Shown here piece by piece: positions 1-10,899 of a DNA stretch of 64,000 bases. Source of the stretch: Ambrosia x helenae (Eukaryota > Streptophyta > Magnoliopsida > Asterales > Asteraceae). The notes beneath the pieces are model-generated. The model did no database searches, was not told the origin of the DNA, and saw only the letters and a list, made by a program, of their open reading frames with translations. A program made the translations under genes and the position numbers. Location of the stretch: positions 135,203,068-135,267,067 of the forward strand of contig CM061228.1 in NCBI GenBank assembly GCA_030844895.1, given 5' to 3'. Position 1 is the first letter of the stretch. The number at the start of each line of letters is the position of its first letter.

Positions 1-547
1 GATTTACACCATATTGGAAACATCTAATGTTAATAATTATGATTACCATTTCATTAATAACATTTAAACACAAAATTATTAATCATATATAAATATAAAT
101 ACATTTATAAACAAAGTTAAATTTGAATTTTTTCATCACAACTAATACGTCTATTTTCAATTGAATTACTTTATTTTCAAACATTCAAAATCAAAATTTA
201 AAAATGAATACGGTTTTTAAATTTAAAGACATTTAAACACTAAATAAATGCTTAATTCTTTGATTTGTCACATTACTATTTTTAGCGTATAATTAGCATT
301 TATCGTGAGTTACACAATATTGGAAACATCTAATGTTAATAATTATGATTACCATTTAATTAATAACCTTTAAACATAAAATTATTAATCATATATAAAT
401 ACATTTATAAATTTATTTTTCAACATTCAAAATCAAAATTTAAGAAAAAAATCCAGTTTTTAAAATTAAAGACATTTAAACACAAAATAAATGCTGAATT
501 ATTTGATTTGTCACATTACTATTTTTAGCGTATAAATAGCATCTATA
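1..547. repeat. Tandem duplication, two diverged units (1-306, 307-547)
   Basis: Both units begin with a run around ACACCATATTGGAAACATC (unit 2 differs by a base), share the TCATTAATAAC-like and TTTATAAA segments, and end with CACATTACTATTTTTAGCG. Unit 2 lacks about 65 bases in the middle. It is non-coding and lies inside the Helitron. Confidence 0.85.
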
Positions 548-559
548 AGGTAATAGTCG

Positions 560-970
560 GTTAAAATTATTGAGTAATGCTCCTTTTACTTATACATGGG
601 TCACTTTAGATAATGTTCCTTCCTATAAACGGGTCAAATAAGGTAATAGTCGGTTAAAATGTTGTTTTAGTGGTGTAGGTTCATGTTTGTTTACTTATAA
701 ATTGGTCGATTTGGGTAATGTTCAACTTTTCCAATGGGTCAAATAGGGTAAAAGTCGCCAACAGTGTGTTTATGGTGTTTTGATTAGATTGATGTTCCTT
801 TTACTTATACATAGGCCATAGGTGAATTGGGGCAATCTTCCCTTTTCTTAACGGGTCGATTTGGGTAATGTTTGCCTTTTCAAATGTGTCAAATAGAATA
901 AAATGTGCTCGAAGCTTTTTTAGCGGGTCGATATGGGTAATGCTCATCTTCTCAGACGTGTCAAATTAAA
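560..970. repeat. Degenerate interspersed motif GGGTCGATTTGGGTAATG
   Basis: Variants of GGGTCGATTTGGGTAATG and of TCCTTTTACTTATACAT recur about every 60-90 bases, with spacers too diverged for a clean period. They lie between the 1-547 duplication and the helicase remnant, so they are probably Helitron intron or spacer sequence. Confidence 0.6.
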
Positions 971-1082
971 TTGTGAAATTTAGGTGGTAGTTAGTTTCTT
1001 ATTTTTATTTTTATTACTTTCTTATTGTTGAATATGCCATAAGTCTATTTTTAACACATACCATTTAAGTCGCCTTATTCAG

Positions 1083-1250
1083 GTTGGATTCTATTTAAGA
1101 AACCCTGTATTCTCACATGGCCAGCTTTATGTCGCATTGTCAAGAGTTAAAAGCAGGGCATGCGTGAAGTTACTTATACTTGATGCTGGTGGGAAAGTGA
1201 TGACTAAAACAAAAAATGTGGTTTATAAGGAAATTTTCAGCGATATTTGA
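1083..1250 (+). pseudogene. PIF1-like Helitron helicase, last 55 codons
   Basis: The frame opens after a splice-acceptor-like TTATTCAG at 1075-1082 and reads 55 residues to TGA at 1248-1250. It contains FSHGQLYVALSRV, the conserved C-terminal motif of PIF1/RRM3 superfamily 1 helicases, and ends in NVVYKEIFSDI. In autonomous plant Helitrons this domain is part of the RepHel protein that drives rolling-circle transposition. No Rep or upstream helicase domain is visible here, so this is a terminal exon or a relic. A related copy is at 57124-57886 on the other strand. Confidence 0.85.
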
Positions 1251-1544
1251 ATAAATGTGTATTCGTTGCTTTTAAATTTTAATAAAATTTTTCTACTTTA
1301 TTTTTCTTATACGTTATACTACTCCAAATAATCGTACGTTGTTGAACTGCGTGTCAACACGGGCAAATATCTAGTTTTTAATAAAAGGTATATCAAAATG
1401 TTAAGAAAACAATAAACAGGATTCCATGTTTAATAATTTTTAGAAATTTAACGCAATAAGAGAACAATAAAATTAAAAAGATGTGAAATTTTAATAAAAA
1501 TTTAAATGGGTTAAATTATTGTAAGGCCCGAAGTCATGCACTTT

Positions 1545-2080
1545 TGTTAGTGCATGTTTGTAATATGTCCCTAGCCTAGTATGAATAACAATTAGTCGCT
1601 TATTTTATGTTTCTAGCTCGTTTTTGTTTGTATGTCGTTTATGGTGTTTGTAACAGTTTAGGCGAAGATGTTCAAGCAGATGCGAATGGATCATCCTTTC
1701 GTGTGGTCTTTCAGGCGAAGGGCTCCTTTTGCCTAGACCCCTTCGCTGGTAGTTGACCCCTTTACCCCAAGGGCCTGGACGAAGGGTTGATACTATATAT
1801 AGTTTATGTGACTTGAAACCTGCAACTTCTTGTCATTTTTTAGCCACCACTAGTGTTTGAGAGTGGTTTTGGTTAGGTTTTGTGTTTGTTCTTATTGTCC
1901 AACACTTATGCTCTGTTTTTATCAATAATAACAAACATTATAACCGAATCTTTATGTTGTTCTTGTTTGTTTTTGGTTGTTCATCTTGTTCTTCAAAGTC
2001 TAAACTTGAAACCAAACGCAAACCTTGGATTCCGCACTTGGTTTTGTGTTAAGTTAGTGATTTACGTTTTCGGTCCTACA
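1545..2080 (+). mobile_element. SIRE-type Copia solo LTR, TSD acttt
   Basis: It runs from TGTTAGTGCATG to CGGTCCTACA (536 bp). The 5-bp TSD acttt is at 1540-1544 and 2081-2085. The 5' region (TGTCCCTAGCCTAGTA) and 3' end (TCCTACA) match the LTRs of the full element at 17837-39640 and the solo LTR at 50622-51144. No primer site follows the 3' end, which supports a solo LTR from unequal recombination. A TATA-like ACTATATATAG is near 1791. Confidence 0.85.
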
Positions 2081-2085
2081 ACTTT

Positions 2086-3229
2086 ACACTTGGACACCAT
2101 TGCACATATGGTTCGGTAGAATGTTTTTGGTTTCAAAATACACAACAAGAAAATTTAACCAAAATTGGTTAATGTAAAAACTAACTAGAAACCAATAAAG
2201 TCAAATCAAAACCTAAAGGTACGAATGCCAATGCCAGATCCACGACATCCCAACACTATCATTTAGTCAAACTAACGTACGTGCAAAAGTTAGTTAGTTG
2301 AGTGAATTTTAACAGTCAAGTTTAAACAATAAAGTTGGCATCAAAACTCTTTATCTTAAACACAAGAACTCTTGTTTAAAAAGATTCTATAACCATTTAA
2401 GACGCATCTTAAATCCCAACCAGTTCAAGACACACCACACTCGAGCCGAAAATTACCTATGTGGAGGTTTCCAACTAAAGCGACCCATTACTAAGCTTAC
2501 CTACTTCTTACATATGACCCGCCCTGTTATCCATGCTTAACACTTGTCATTACAAATGCTACGTCACACCAAAAACATTTAGACACACACATCCTCGTCA
2601 TCTAACTATATTGTGGATTAACTACACACTTCTTACAATAATCTTTACGTGTCTCATTACCACTAAGGACCAAACTAAGTACTCGCACATGTGTTAAAAG
2701 TAACGTTGTGCACCTAATATTCACCTTGTATTTGATCACCCTAAGGCAGTGAGTCAACACATTTACCATTCTAGCTTTTCATCACCAAGGCATAAAACAT
2801 TTCTAGCATTTTCGACAATTGAAGCTCTATTAAATCAAATATTAAATCAACACAAGTACAACTGAATATTGACCCTTAGCGGTAGTCCGCACCACCTGCT
2901 AATCATGTCATTCCTCGTGTATAAGACTATATAATCCATTCACCATAATGCGCATCAAGACCAATCTCACATCTCTATTAGATAACCATTTTAAAACCAT
3001 ACAATTATCACAAAAGGTTAATAAACAATATGTCCGCAAAACTTGTCATTTAGTAAAAATATGTATGCTAGCCTCAAAACATGTAAAAATGGGGTTAGAA
3101 CACATCATGACAAATTTCTGTAGCATGGGTTGTAATAAACATGGCAAAATATTTTTTATTTGTTTATGTGATGCCATATTTTATGTGAATACTTGTTCTA
3201 TTGAAGGATTACTACAAAATTGTATAGAC
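2086..3229. other. AT-rich intergenic stretch, nothing recognised
   Basis: I see no gene, no terminal repeats and no TE domain here. The one open frame (99 codons from 2948) shows no recognisable motif and is probably chance. Confidence 0.5.
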
Positions 3230-3232
3230 TTA

Positions 3233-3435
3233 GAGGTTGTTTGGTAGCCACTGAATGGTTTATGGTCTCTTAATGATTAAGATGTAGTTTTAATATGAAT
3301 GGTTAAGAGGTAACGAACGTCTTAATGGTTGCATCCTAACCATTCAGACTTAAGGTTATCTCTTAACCATTCAGAGGTTATAGACTATTAAAAGGTAGCC
3401 TCTGAATGGTTATTAAGAGGCTACCAAACAACCCC
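3233..3435. mobile_element. Tourist-like MITE (PIF/Harbinger), TSD TTA
   Basis: The terminal inverted repeats are GAGGTTGTTTGGTAGCC on the left and its complement (GGGG variant) on the right. TTA flanks it at 3230-3232 and 3436-3438. The interior carries inverted copies of CTGAATGGTT and is non-coding (203 bp). TSD and TIR fit the PIF/Harbinger class. Confidence 0.85.
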
Positions 3436-3679
3436 TTAGTAATCATCCAAACCTATAAAATAGATTCTAACAATTGACCCATGATTTGATTTTGACCACT
3501 TTAAAGTTGGACGGCTAAACTTAGGGGAAAGATCAAATATAAATATGCCTTAATATATTAAATATTTGACGGGAATGAGATTTTTTTTTTTTTTTTTTAG
3601 TTTTTGGATTTTTTTTCTATTTGTTAAGCATGTCTTGTAGGACTTTTTTTTTTTGTGTGTGTATAATTACTCTTACTAC

Positions 3680-4273
3680 TAGGGCTGACAAATCGTGTAA
3701 ACCTAACATGTTAAGACACGAACCTGTTAAGACACGATACACGAAACCTGACTACTTGTACACGACGTGTCTATTTTTTGATACACGAACCGGCTAATTT
3801 TTTAACAGGTATACACGAAAAGTACATGTTAATATATGTTTGCGAACCTTATACTAATCGCATGTTTACGAACCTATTTAGTGAGAGAAAATTTCCAAAA
3901 GTTCACTAATGACCTAGATAATACCTGTTTGCGTACCTGTTAATACTTGTTTGCGTACCTGTTAATACCTCTTTGCGTACCTGTTAATACCTGTTTGCGA
4001 ATATTATACTAATCTCTTTTTTGAGTGAGAAGGGATATAGGGTTAAAGGGTTTGGGTAAAGCTTTTTAAATATATTAGTAATTTTAAATAAATTCTAAAC
4101 AGGTATTAACAAGCACATGCGGGTAAACGTACTCGTTAAGACACAAAAATTAACAGGTAAATTCGTTTCTACCTGTTTAGGACATGAAACCTGTTAAGAC
4201 CATACCTGTACCTATTAAGATCGTTCAGGTTCGTGTCAGGTAACCGTGTTCGTATACAAAATTGTCGGCCCTA
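3680..4273. mobile_element. hAT-type MITE, 8-bp TSD cttactac
   Basis: The TIRs are TAGGGCTGACAA and TTGTCGGCCCTA. A perfect 8-bp TSD, cttactac, is at 3672-3679 and 4274-4281. The interior (594 bp) is built almost wholly from variants of ACCTGTTAAKAC, ACACGAAC and GTTTGCG in both orientations, with no coding capacity. Confidence 0.88.
3920..4003. repeat. Short tandem repeat, about 24-bp unit
   Basis: Roughly four copies of a unit containing TTTGCGTACCTGTTAATAC lie inside the hAT MITE. Confidence 0.8.
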
Positions 4274-4396
4274 CTTACTACAACAATTAAAAAAAATCTA
4301 TTTTATTTTTAAAATTTTAAGACTAAATAACATGCTTTAACAATATGGAAAAAAAAAAATCAAAAAATAATAAATAAATTCCCATTCACTTCTCAC

Positions 4397-4654
4397 TAGG
4401 GATGAATACATAGTGCCGAATACCGATCCCGTCCCGTATCGAACCGATACCGAACCTCGGTTTGGTATCGGTATCGGTACCCACATTTAGAGGTTTTCGG
4501 TATCGGTATTTTAAGGTAAAATACTGATACCATAACGGTGCCGAACCGATACCGTATCGTACCGTATGCTTTCGGTATCGGTATCGGTATTGGGTTTTAG
4601 GAGTTTTCAGGATTGGTATCAGTTGGTACCAATACCGCCCCGAGCTCGTCCCTA
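4397..4654. mobile_element. hAT-type MITE, 8-bp TSD cttctcac
   Basis: The TIR-like ends are TAGGGATGAATAC and GAGCTCGTCCCTA. A perfect 8-bp TSD, cttctcac, is at 4389-4396 and 4655-4662. The interior is made of GGTATCGGTATCGG and CCGATACCGAAC variants. It is 258 bp and non-coding. Confidence 0.87.
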
Positions 4655-4847
4655 CTTCTCACGTTAAGAGCTATGAGCTATTTGTATGTTGAAATTCATT
4701 TATACAATAACATTACCTCGGTTAAACTTATTTGATTATTATACAAATAATATAATACATGCTAATCTTGTTCATCTAACCTTGACTTGGGATTCTTAAT
4801 TAATTTATTACTCTATTGGTATATTATTGTGCCCCACATAGGCTATG

Positions 4848-5115
4848 GGGTATGGTTCCCCTTTCTTCATCTGTCTACATCAACGTCACGTTATTTTCCC
4901 ATTCCCATCCCTCAAACCAAAGAAATGATTCCCCTTTCTTCCCCATTCCTCTTTCCTTTTTTTATTACTTTTTTAAAGGAGTGTGGTTCCCACTTTCTTC
5001 ATCTGTGTACATCAGCGCCACGTCATTTTCCCCTTCCCCTCCCTCAAACCAAAAAAATGATTCCCCCGTCTTCCCCATTCCTCTTTCTTTTCTTTTCTTT
5101 TTTTTTTTTTACTTT
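4848..5115. repeat. Tandem duplication, about 133-bp unit
   Basis: Two adjacent units each run from a TGGTTCCC(C/A)CTTTCTTCATCTG start through CCCTCAAACCAAA and GATTCCCC to TTCCCCATTCCTCTTTC. The CT-rich strand gives long open frames in several phases, none with a protein motif. A (TA)n tract follows at about 5140-5153. Confidence 0.8.
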
Positions 5116-5399
5116 TTTAAAAGGACAAGAAAAAAAAAATATATATATATATATACAAAGCGGAGGGAGAGAACAGGAAACCTCCCCTTTTGCACGAAAT
5201 CCAATGGGGGGTTCGTTGGTAGGCTACTGAGGTGGTGGTCACCGACCCCCTCCCCAGTGACCACATCACAAGGTCTTAGAGTCATAAAATTCATTGGTCG
5301 TGCCTAGAAAATTTAAAATGTGATTTAAGTTTATTTATAAACTTAATAGTCCCTGTTTTAATTAATTATTATAATTTATATAACACAGTCTATATTCTA

Positions 5400-6191
5400 C
5401 TAGTAGGAAACCCGCGCGATGCGGCGGGAGTGACACTTTTTATTTCGGTACTTATTTCAAATTCGTATAGTATTTATTGTAGCATCATTGCGGTGGATAT
5501 ACGTCATAAGGGTTACACATGTCTAGTAACTAAAAAGATTTAACATTTAAATTATAAAGTACTTTTAAGAAACATTTGATAAAATAAAGTAACATACGAA
5601 AGGAAAAATAAGTATTAATAAACATAAAAGTTGAGAAAAATAAAAGCTAGTGAACTACTTGGATCGTGAGATCAATTTAGTCATACACGTTCCAAGCCTG
5701 CTTGATCTCATCTATATTGTCTGCCCACCATTCGTCATCAAGAACGATCATTGAAATTTTTTGTATATCTCCATGTTTGATTATTACATCTTTTGGTGAG
5801 GATGAGTTTTTTTCCATTTTTTCCTATCTAAAGTGTCATCAAATATGTCTTCTTTGTCATTTTCATCAGAACTATCTAAATCAATAACTTAACTCAATTT
5901 CCATTAAGAGAGCCTCTTGGATCTCTTCCTATCAATTTCATGCATCTGATCCTTGAAGTAAATTAAAAATATTTAATACACAAGTTAATAGAAGATTAAA
6001 TAAATGTTGATATTACCTATTCACTAAATTCATGTTGAAGATCAGATTTGTATGGACTAAACATTGCACCATATCAAATAATCTCAACACTATTATCACC
6101 ATTATCCTGCAATAAAACACGTACCACATAAAATAACAGCCATGTTAATATTAAAAAATTAAACATTAATTAATGCAACCTTAGATACTAC
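5400..6191 (-). mobile_element. Helitron 3' end and adjoining body, minus strand
   Basis: The minus strand ends in CTAG at 5400-5403 with T beyond, preceded by a GC hairpin region (CCCGCGCGATGCGGCGGG, 5410-5427). The body to the right is AT-rich with a decayed coding trace on the minus strand at about 5650-5960 (an acidic stretch LDSSDENDKEDIFDD, then DDEWWADNIDEIKQAW in another frame). I cannot assign that protein. The body continues past the Gypsy solo LTR, and its 5' terminus was not found. Confidence 0.5.
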
Positions 6192-7074
6192 TGAAGGGAT
6201 AGGGAGCCTAATCCAGAGGAAGGCGGCACCCCTATCCCCACAAACCGGAATCCGGGCGCCATGTTCCCTCCGCAGCGCAGGTGGAGCAAAGAGCAAGCCA
6301 GCGCGCAAGTTCGCCAAATGATAAGTAACACACAGCAGTTGATAAGCGCGTACGCCCACGCGCGGAATCTTCCCTTACTACTTTCAGTACGAGGTACATG
6401 AGATAACAAAAGGAAGATTCAGCAGGATCCCTGACATAGTACGCGCCAATAGAAAGGTGACAGGTGGCAGAGGTAGTACAACCACTACTGACAGGAACGA
6501 CGACATGACTGTGCCCACGCTTCCACCGTGCTGTCAGATGTCAAATCAGATGGCAGAGGCATGGTCAACAACTGTACCCAGGATAAGGTCGCCGTTCACC
6601 AGTCAGAGGCTGCCACGTGTCCGCCTCGAGCAACGATCATGCTGCAGCCTGACGTCATCCACAGTGATCTGCCGTTTCCTGCCATTTTCCTGAAGAGTCT
6701 GGACTTGGGCCTTGGCTAGGCCCAAGTGGGGATAACTTCTCGTGGGCTTCTCTATTAGGTCCACGAGTTCATCTATAAGTAAGGATAGTCGTCTCCTTGC
6801 AAGAGGATCCGAAATCATTCATTGTAACCTAATATTAGTCTCTTGTAATACTTCTTCATTAATAACATTTCGGCTAATTACAGTGGACGTAGGTCAACTT
6901 CGACCGAACCACTTACATCCTGTGTCGTTACTCACTAAGCTCACACATATATTCACTCTTTATTCTTACACGGGTTAAACCTAGAGGTTTGGGTAAAGGA
7001 TTGTCCCTGACGTTACATAAGTACAAACCACACGGAGATTAGTGATAATCACCATGGTACTTATTGTTTCTTCA
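6192..7074 (+). mobile_element. Gypsy-type solo LTR (Tat/Ogre-like), TSD actac
   Basis: It runs TG (6192) to CA (7074) with the 5-bp TSD actac at 6187-6191 and 7075-7079. It is clearly more GC-rich than its surroundings. A TATA-like TCTATAAG is at 6772-6779. The downstream part has GTGGACGTAGGTCA and ACCGAACCACTTACATCC, which I associate with the R/U5 region of Tat-lineage Gypsy LTRs. No internal domain adjoins it, so it is solo. The lineage call is from memory of the family. Confidence 0.65.
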
Positions 7075-7079
7075 ACTAC

Positions 7080-7947
7080 TTTAGACGCTTGTATGGCTAT
7101 TGGTTTGTTCATCTCCGTATGTTTTTCATCTAAATGAATATGCAAAACCAATAAGTTAACACTTAAATGATTAAGATATGTATAAAAAGGTATAATTAGT
7201 AAAATGGGACGATGAAAACCATAAACTAACAAATAACCAACATTAGAAGCTTCAACTTTTGAATTCAGTATCCATGCCTACGTATTTTAGCAAGTGAAAT
7301 AGGTGTGCATTAGTATGCATTTATAGAATAAATTTTAGTAGGTTAGCACATGGTTTAATTTTCAAACTCATAATTTTGCCACCCTTTTAAATTATGAAAT
7401 TTTGTTAAACTTTAGTAGTTTAGCACATGGTTTAAATTTTGAAATTGATGATTTTCCCACCCCTTTAAATTAGGAAATTTTGTTTATCTTTTATTAAAGT
7501 GTAAAAAATTATTGTGTTTTATGTGAATACCCAATTCAGTGCATTTATCTTCTTTTTTTTTTTTTTTTTAACTTTGTTAAAAGGAACCCCTTCAAATTAG
7601 GGAGTTTTGTTGTTATTAACATAGATGTTCATATCACATGGATATATAATATGCATCATGTGTTTTATACCAAATTAATGCAGCTGAGGTTTTTAAAAGA
7701 AATTCACCTACAATTAATATCTACAATGCATTTTTATATTTTTTCCAAACTTAATTATTTTAAAGTTTTATATATTTAACTAATTATATATATTTAAAAG
7801 TTTAATGAGATTTATTTTAGTTAATTATATTTATGTGTATACCTATTAATATATGCATGCATACCCATATACATATGCACATATTGCTAATGTTGATTAT
7901 TTAAATAGAGTACTACAATTGAAACTATCAGTAACAAACGTGATAAA
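7080..7947. other. AT-rich stretch with a diverged duplication at 7328-7490
   Basis: Two adjacent segments share TTTAGTAG-TTAGCACATGG and CCACCC(C)TTTTAAATTA. A poly-T run follows at about 7551-7569. I see no gene. It may be the rest of the Helitron body interrupted by the solo LTR. Confidence 0.5.
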
Positions 7948-8144
7948 CACTACTAGAAAAAACACATTTCTTGACACGCATTGCGCATCATAAAAGGGGG
8001 TTTATGACACGCATTAATGACACTCTTTCATGACACGCGTTTATGACACGCCTTAATGACACACGTTTACGACACGCTATGCGTGTCATCGTTTTTGACC
8101 AAAAAAAATAAAAAAAAAAATCTATAAATTACTAATTTACCATG

Positions 8145-8149
8145 GATTC

Positions 8150-8189
<40 letters not shown>

Positions 8190-8190
8190 T
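8145..8190. repeat. (AT)n(AC)n microsatellite
   Basis: A run of AT dinucleotides passes into AC dinucleotides, inside the CACTA element. A short (CT)n tract is also present at about 9895-9917. Confidence 0.95.
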
Positions 8191-8339
8191 AACAAAATCA
8201 TTATAGCAAAACAAACTCAATTAACAATCTATTTCATAATATAAGTCAAATATATACTAACAAAATTTTAAAATTAACAAAAAATAGTGTCACTACAAAA
8301 TATAACCTATAAATAAAGGTTGTCAAAGCTCGGCCATCT

Positions 8340-8379
8340 TTCGTGCATTACCCGAGTATTCGTCTTTGTCTTCTCCAAC
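8340..8379 (-). pseudogene. Captured exon-like segment, origin unknown
   Basis: On the minus strand a polypyrimidine tract and CAG (8380-8382) precede an open segment reading VGEDKDEYSGNARKMAEL before TGA, which lies just left of the given start. Its composition looks like conserved protein sequence and it shares orientation with the other captured fragments. I do not recognise the donor gene. Confidence 0.4.
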
Positions 8380-8599
8380 CTGAGAAAAAATATAAATAAC
8401 ACATTAAAATAATCAAAGGCATCCTCAAATGACAAGATACCCCAATAACAAACAATCAACAAAGTTGTTAAAATCAGGCATGCATAGGGACACCATGAAA
8501 CTCACTATCACTAAAATGTATCCTAAAAACAAACAATCACAAGTCGAAACAAAGCAAACATGAATAAACATAAACTAACCTATCACTAAACCAGATTAT

Positions 8600-8830
8600 C
8601 ATCAAGTACGCGTAGGGCTGCTGATGTAGCTCTTTTCACTTTCATATCAGCAGATTCTAATAATTCAACAAGAAAAGGAGTGCTACCTTCAACCCTAAAC
8701 ATGAAGATATGGTAAGAACAAAGAACAGTATAAAAATACCTTAAATGCAAGTGCAAAGCATGAACTAAAACTAACCTCACAAGAGTCTTGATGTTGCCAT
8801 TCTCATGAGCAAGGTTGGTGCTTGCAATAA
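8600..8830 (-). pseudogene. Captured armadillo-repeat fragment (ABAP1/ARIA-like)
   Basis: The minus strand reads STNLAHENGNIKTLVR, then a GT...AG intron (about 8698-8776), then VEGSTPFLVELLESADMKVK. In the armadillo-BTB proteins ABAP1/ARIA the armadillo repeat has the same order, a NLAHEN-IKT-RVR helix followed by VEGG-PPLVELLE. Removing the intron restores the phase across the Arg codon. The fragment covers roughly one armadillo repeat and ends in a stop after ALRVLDDNLV, so it is not a functional gene. The retained intron shows capture at the DNA level. The donor assignment rests on my recall of the family. Confidence 0.75.
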
Positions 8831-9530
8831 CTGTGGCTCTTGATGATGTTCCACCAGCATAGGAACCACAACAAACTTGTTTCTTCAGCAGAAATATTAA
8901 ACGTGAAAAATTAGAAATTTCTTTATACGACAAAACTTTTTTATATCCCAAACTACCTGGTAAACCTCTTTTGTCCTAAACGCAAAATTTCTTCATTCGT
9001 AGCGAGCTACTTGCAGAATCAAATTCACTGGCGAATCGATTCAGCACACACACCTAAGTGAATTAAAGCATTTAGGAACATTCAAAGACATGGATACAAC
9101 AATAGCATCAAACAGAACATTACCTATACAACACCTTTGCAATTACATCAGAACAATACATCTCACTATTATTTATTTTGAGTTTTGTTTGTTAAGTTTA
9201 ACCCTATCATATGCATTCAATGATTAAATCATTCACAATATGCACAATTCATACCTCATGTTATGGAATTATTATCGTAACATACTTTCAACCCATTATC
9301 AATTATCAATTTGTAATATGCAGAACTCAACTTTCATATCTTCCCAAGTCTATCCCTTTATGCTTTAAAATGATAATAACATATATTAATAAGCATGTTT
9401 ATCATTAAAGAAATAATATTTGCTCATGGGTCAAAACCCCAAAAAAATTACTATGAACCCTCGAAATAGAGAACAGCAAACAATCACAAAAAACAGCAAA
9501 TAATCACAACAAAAAATCTTATCACGTCTC

Positions 9531-9743
9531 ACCACAATAATGACCAACTTGAAAGCCTGTTTGCTCACGGTTAACTTTTGCTTGCGGAACATGTGATTAG
9601 TATAACATACACTTAAGAACATGAGCTGCAACTTATAAACTAAAAGTACCTATCTATCAACTTGTGTAAGAAATAAATAATTACCTGATAAACAAGCGGC
9701 ACCTTTGGAACCAAAAAGACAGCCATCTTCCTGCCTTCAGAAC
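9531..9743 (-). pseudogene. Captured Dicer-like 1 helicase fragment
   Basis: Exon A (9685-9743, minus) is bounded by CTAG upstream and CAG/GTAATT downstream and encodes RKMAVFLVPKVPLVYQ. After an intron of about 90 bases, exon B (about 9531-9596) encodes QAKVNREQTGFQVGHYCGE followed by a stop. These two blocks are adjacent in the N-terminal DExD/H helicase region of plant DCL1; other Dicer-like proteins differ in the VPKVPLVYQ block. The segment is about 40 codons, with a damaged acceptor before exon B. It lies upstream of the armadillo fragment on the same strand, so both could join one chimeric antisense transcript. Confidence 0.78.
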
Positions 9744-10398
9744 CTAGCAGCAAAAAAGATTATCCAAGATAGGTACTTTTAGTTTAATTGACAACATCAC
9801 GAACAACAGTTATATTTACGTTTTTATAGCTTAACCACAAAGTTATTTAATGTTTGCATATACGCACATGTGGTTGGTTTAAAGAGCATGTCTCTTCTCT
9901 CTCTCTCTCTCTCTCTGCATCTACAATACCACCGCCCCTCTCCCTTATCTTAATCTTAAGATTTTGTTGCTGCTGATTTCGGCGACCACAGACACAAAGC
10001 CATAACGAAACGCCGGCTTTTACTAAAGTTGTGCTACAGTTGTTACGCTTGCTTGTTTATCATAGAGAAATCCTCTAGTTAAGAATAAAAGTGCAGCATT
10101 CAACAGATAATCACATAATACTATACAAAAGCACCAGCTGCAGGTAATTTTATTTACAATAACACTGCTTCAAAACTAAATTTAATTAGCAGCATGGTCG
10201 AATGGACATTCAGGATAAGTTGAGAACAATGACAGGTTCCTATATGAATTATGTTCTTTTCTTACCAAATCTGACATACAATTCCAAAGCATGATTCATG
10301 CCCAGATTATCCAAGTCCAAACTAGTCAGACCTAATAATACAAGAACATCATTAGATAACAAACACAAATTACAAAAAAATAGAAATGTACCTACAAG

Positions 10399-10899
10399 TA
10401 GGGGTGCAAACGAGCCGAGCCGAGCCCGAGCTCGATTAACTTATAAGAGTTCGGGCTCGAGCTCGGCTCGATTCGAGCTTTGTTTTCAAAGCTCGAGCTC
10501 AGCTCGTTAGTAATTTCTCAAGCTCGAGCTCGGATCGGGCTCGGCTCGTTTGTTATCTATTAGTTAATTTATTAAATAAAAATACTATAAATAATAATTC
10601 GTTTAGGCTCAAGAGCTCGATAAGTGAAGCTCGAGCTCGGGCTCATTAACTTAACAACTTTAAACGAGGGGTAAATATGATTAAATATTAAAAAAAAACT
10701 AATATTATACATAGGCTCGATAAGGCTCGACGAGCCTAACCAGTTTCATACGTCAAGCTCGAGCTCGGGCTCGATAAATAAACGAGCTTTGTTTTAGGCT
10801 CAAGCTCGGCTCGAGCTCGATAAGGCTCGGCTCGTTTCGAGCTTTTTACCGAGCCGAGTTCAAGTAGCTCGCGAGCGGCTCGGCTCGTTTGCACCCCTA
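10399..10899. mobile_element. hAT-type MITE nested in the CACTA element
   Basis: The TIRs are TAGGGGTGCAAACGAGCCG and its complement at the right end. The flanks are cctacaag and tctacaag (7 of 8 match). The 501-bp interior is made almost entirely of GCTCGAGCTCGG variants in both orientations. It is non-coding. Confidence 0.87.

Larger units (their letters stand above)
1..1374 (+). mobile_element. Helitron, 3' part (5' end outside window)
   Basis: The end is CTAG at 1371-1374 followed by T, as expected for a Helitron 3' terminus inserted between A and T. A short perfect hairpin (CGTGT-CA-ACACG, 1350-1361) lies about 10 bases upstream. The only coding sequence left is the helicase C-terminus at 1083-1250. 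The rest is AT-rich and non-coding, with a tandem duplication at 1-547 and spaced motifs at 560-970. The 5' terminus is not in view, so the total size is unknown. Confidence 0.7.

Noticed and set aside
1520..1545. Alternative start of the first solo LTR at TGTAAGGCCCG (1520)
   Set aside because: No TSD fits that start. Starting at TGTTAGTGCATG (1545) gives a perfect acttt TSD and matches the other SIRE LTR.
4787..5307. Overlapping open frames of 147 and 163 codons
   Set aside because: They come from a CT-rich tandem duplication; both phases stay open because the strand is pyrimidine-rich. No protein motif or conserved start is seen.
10298..10510. Open frame of 70 codons, Ser/Arg-rich
   Set aside because: Most of it lies in the GCTCGAGC-repeat hAT MITE; the composition is due to the repeat.
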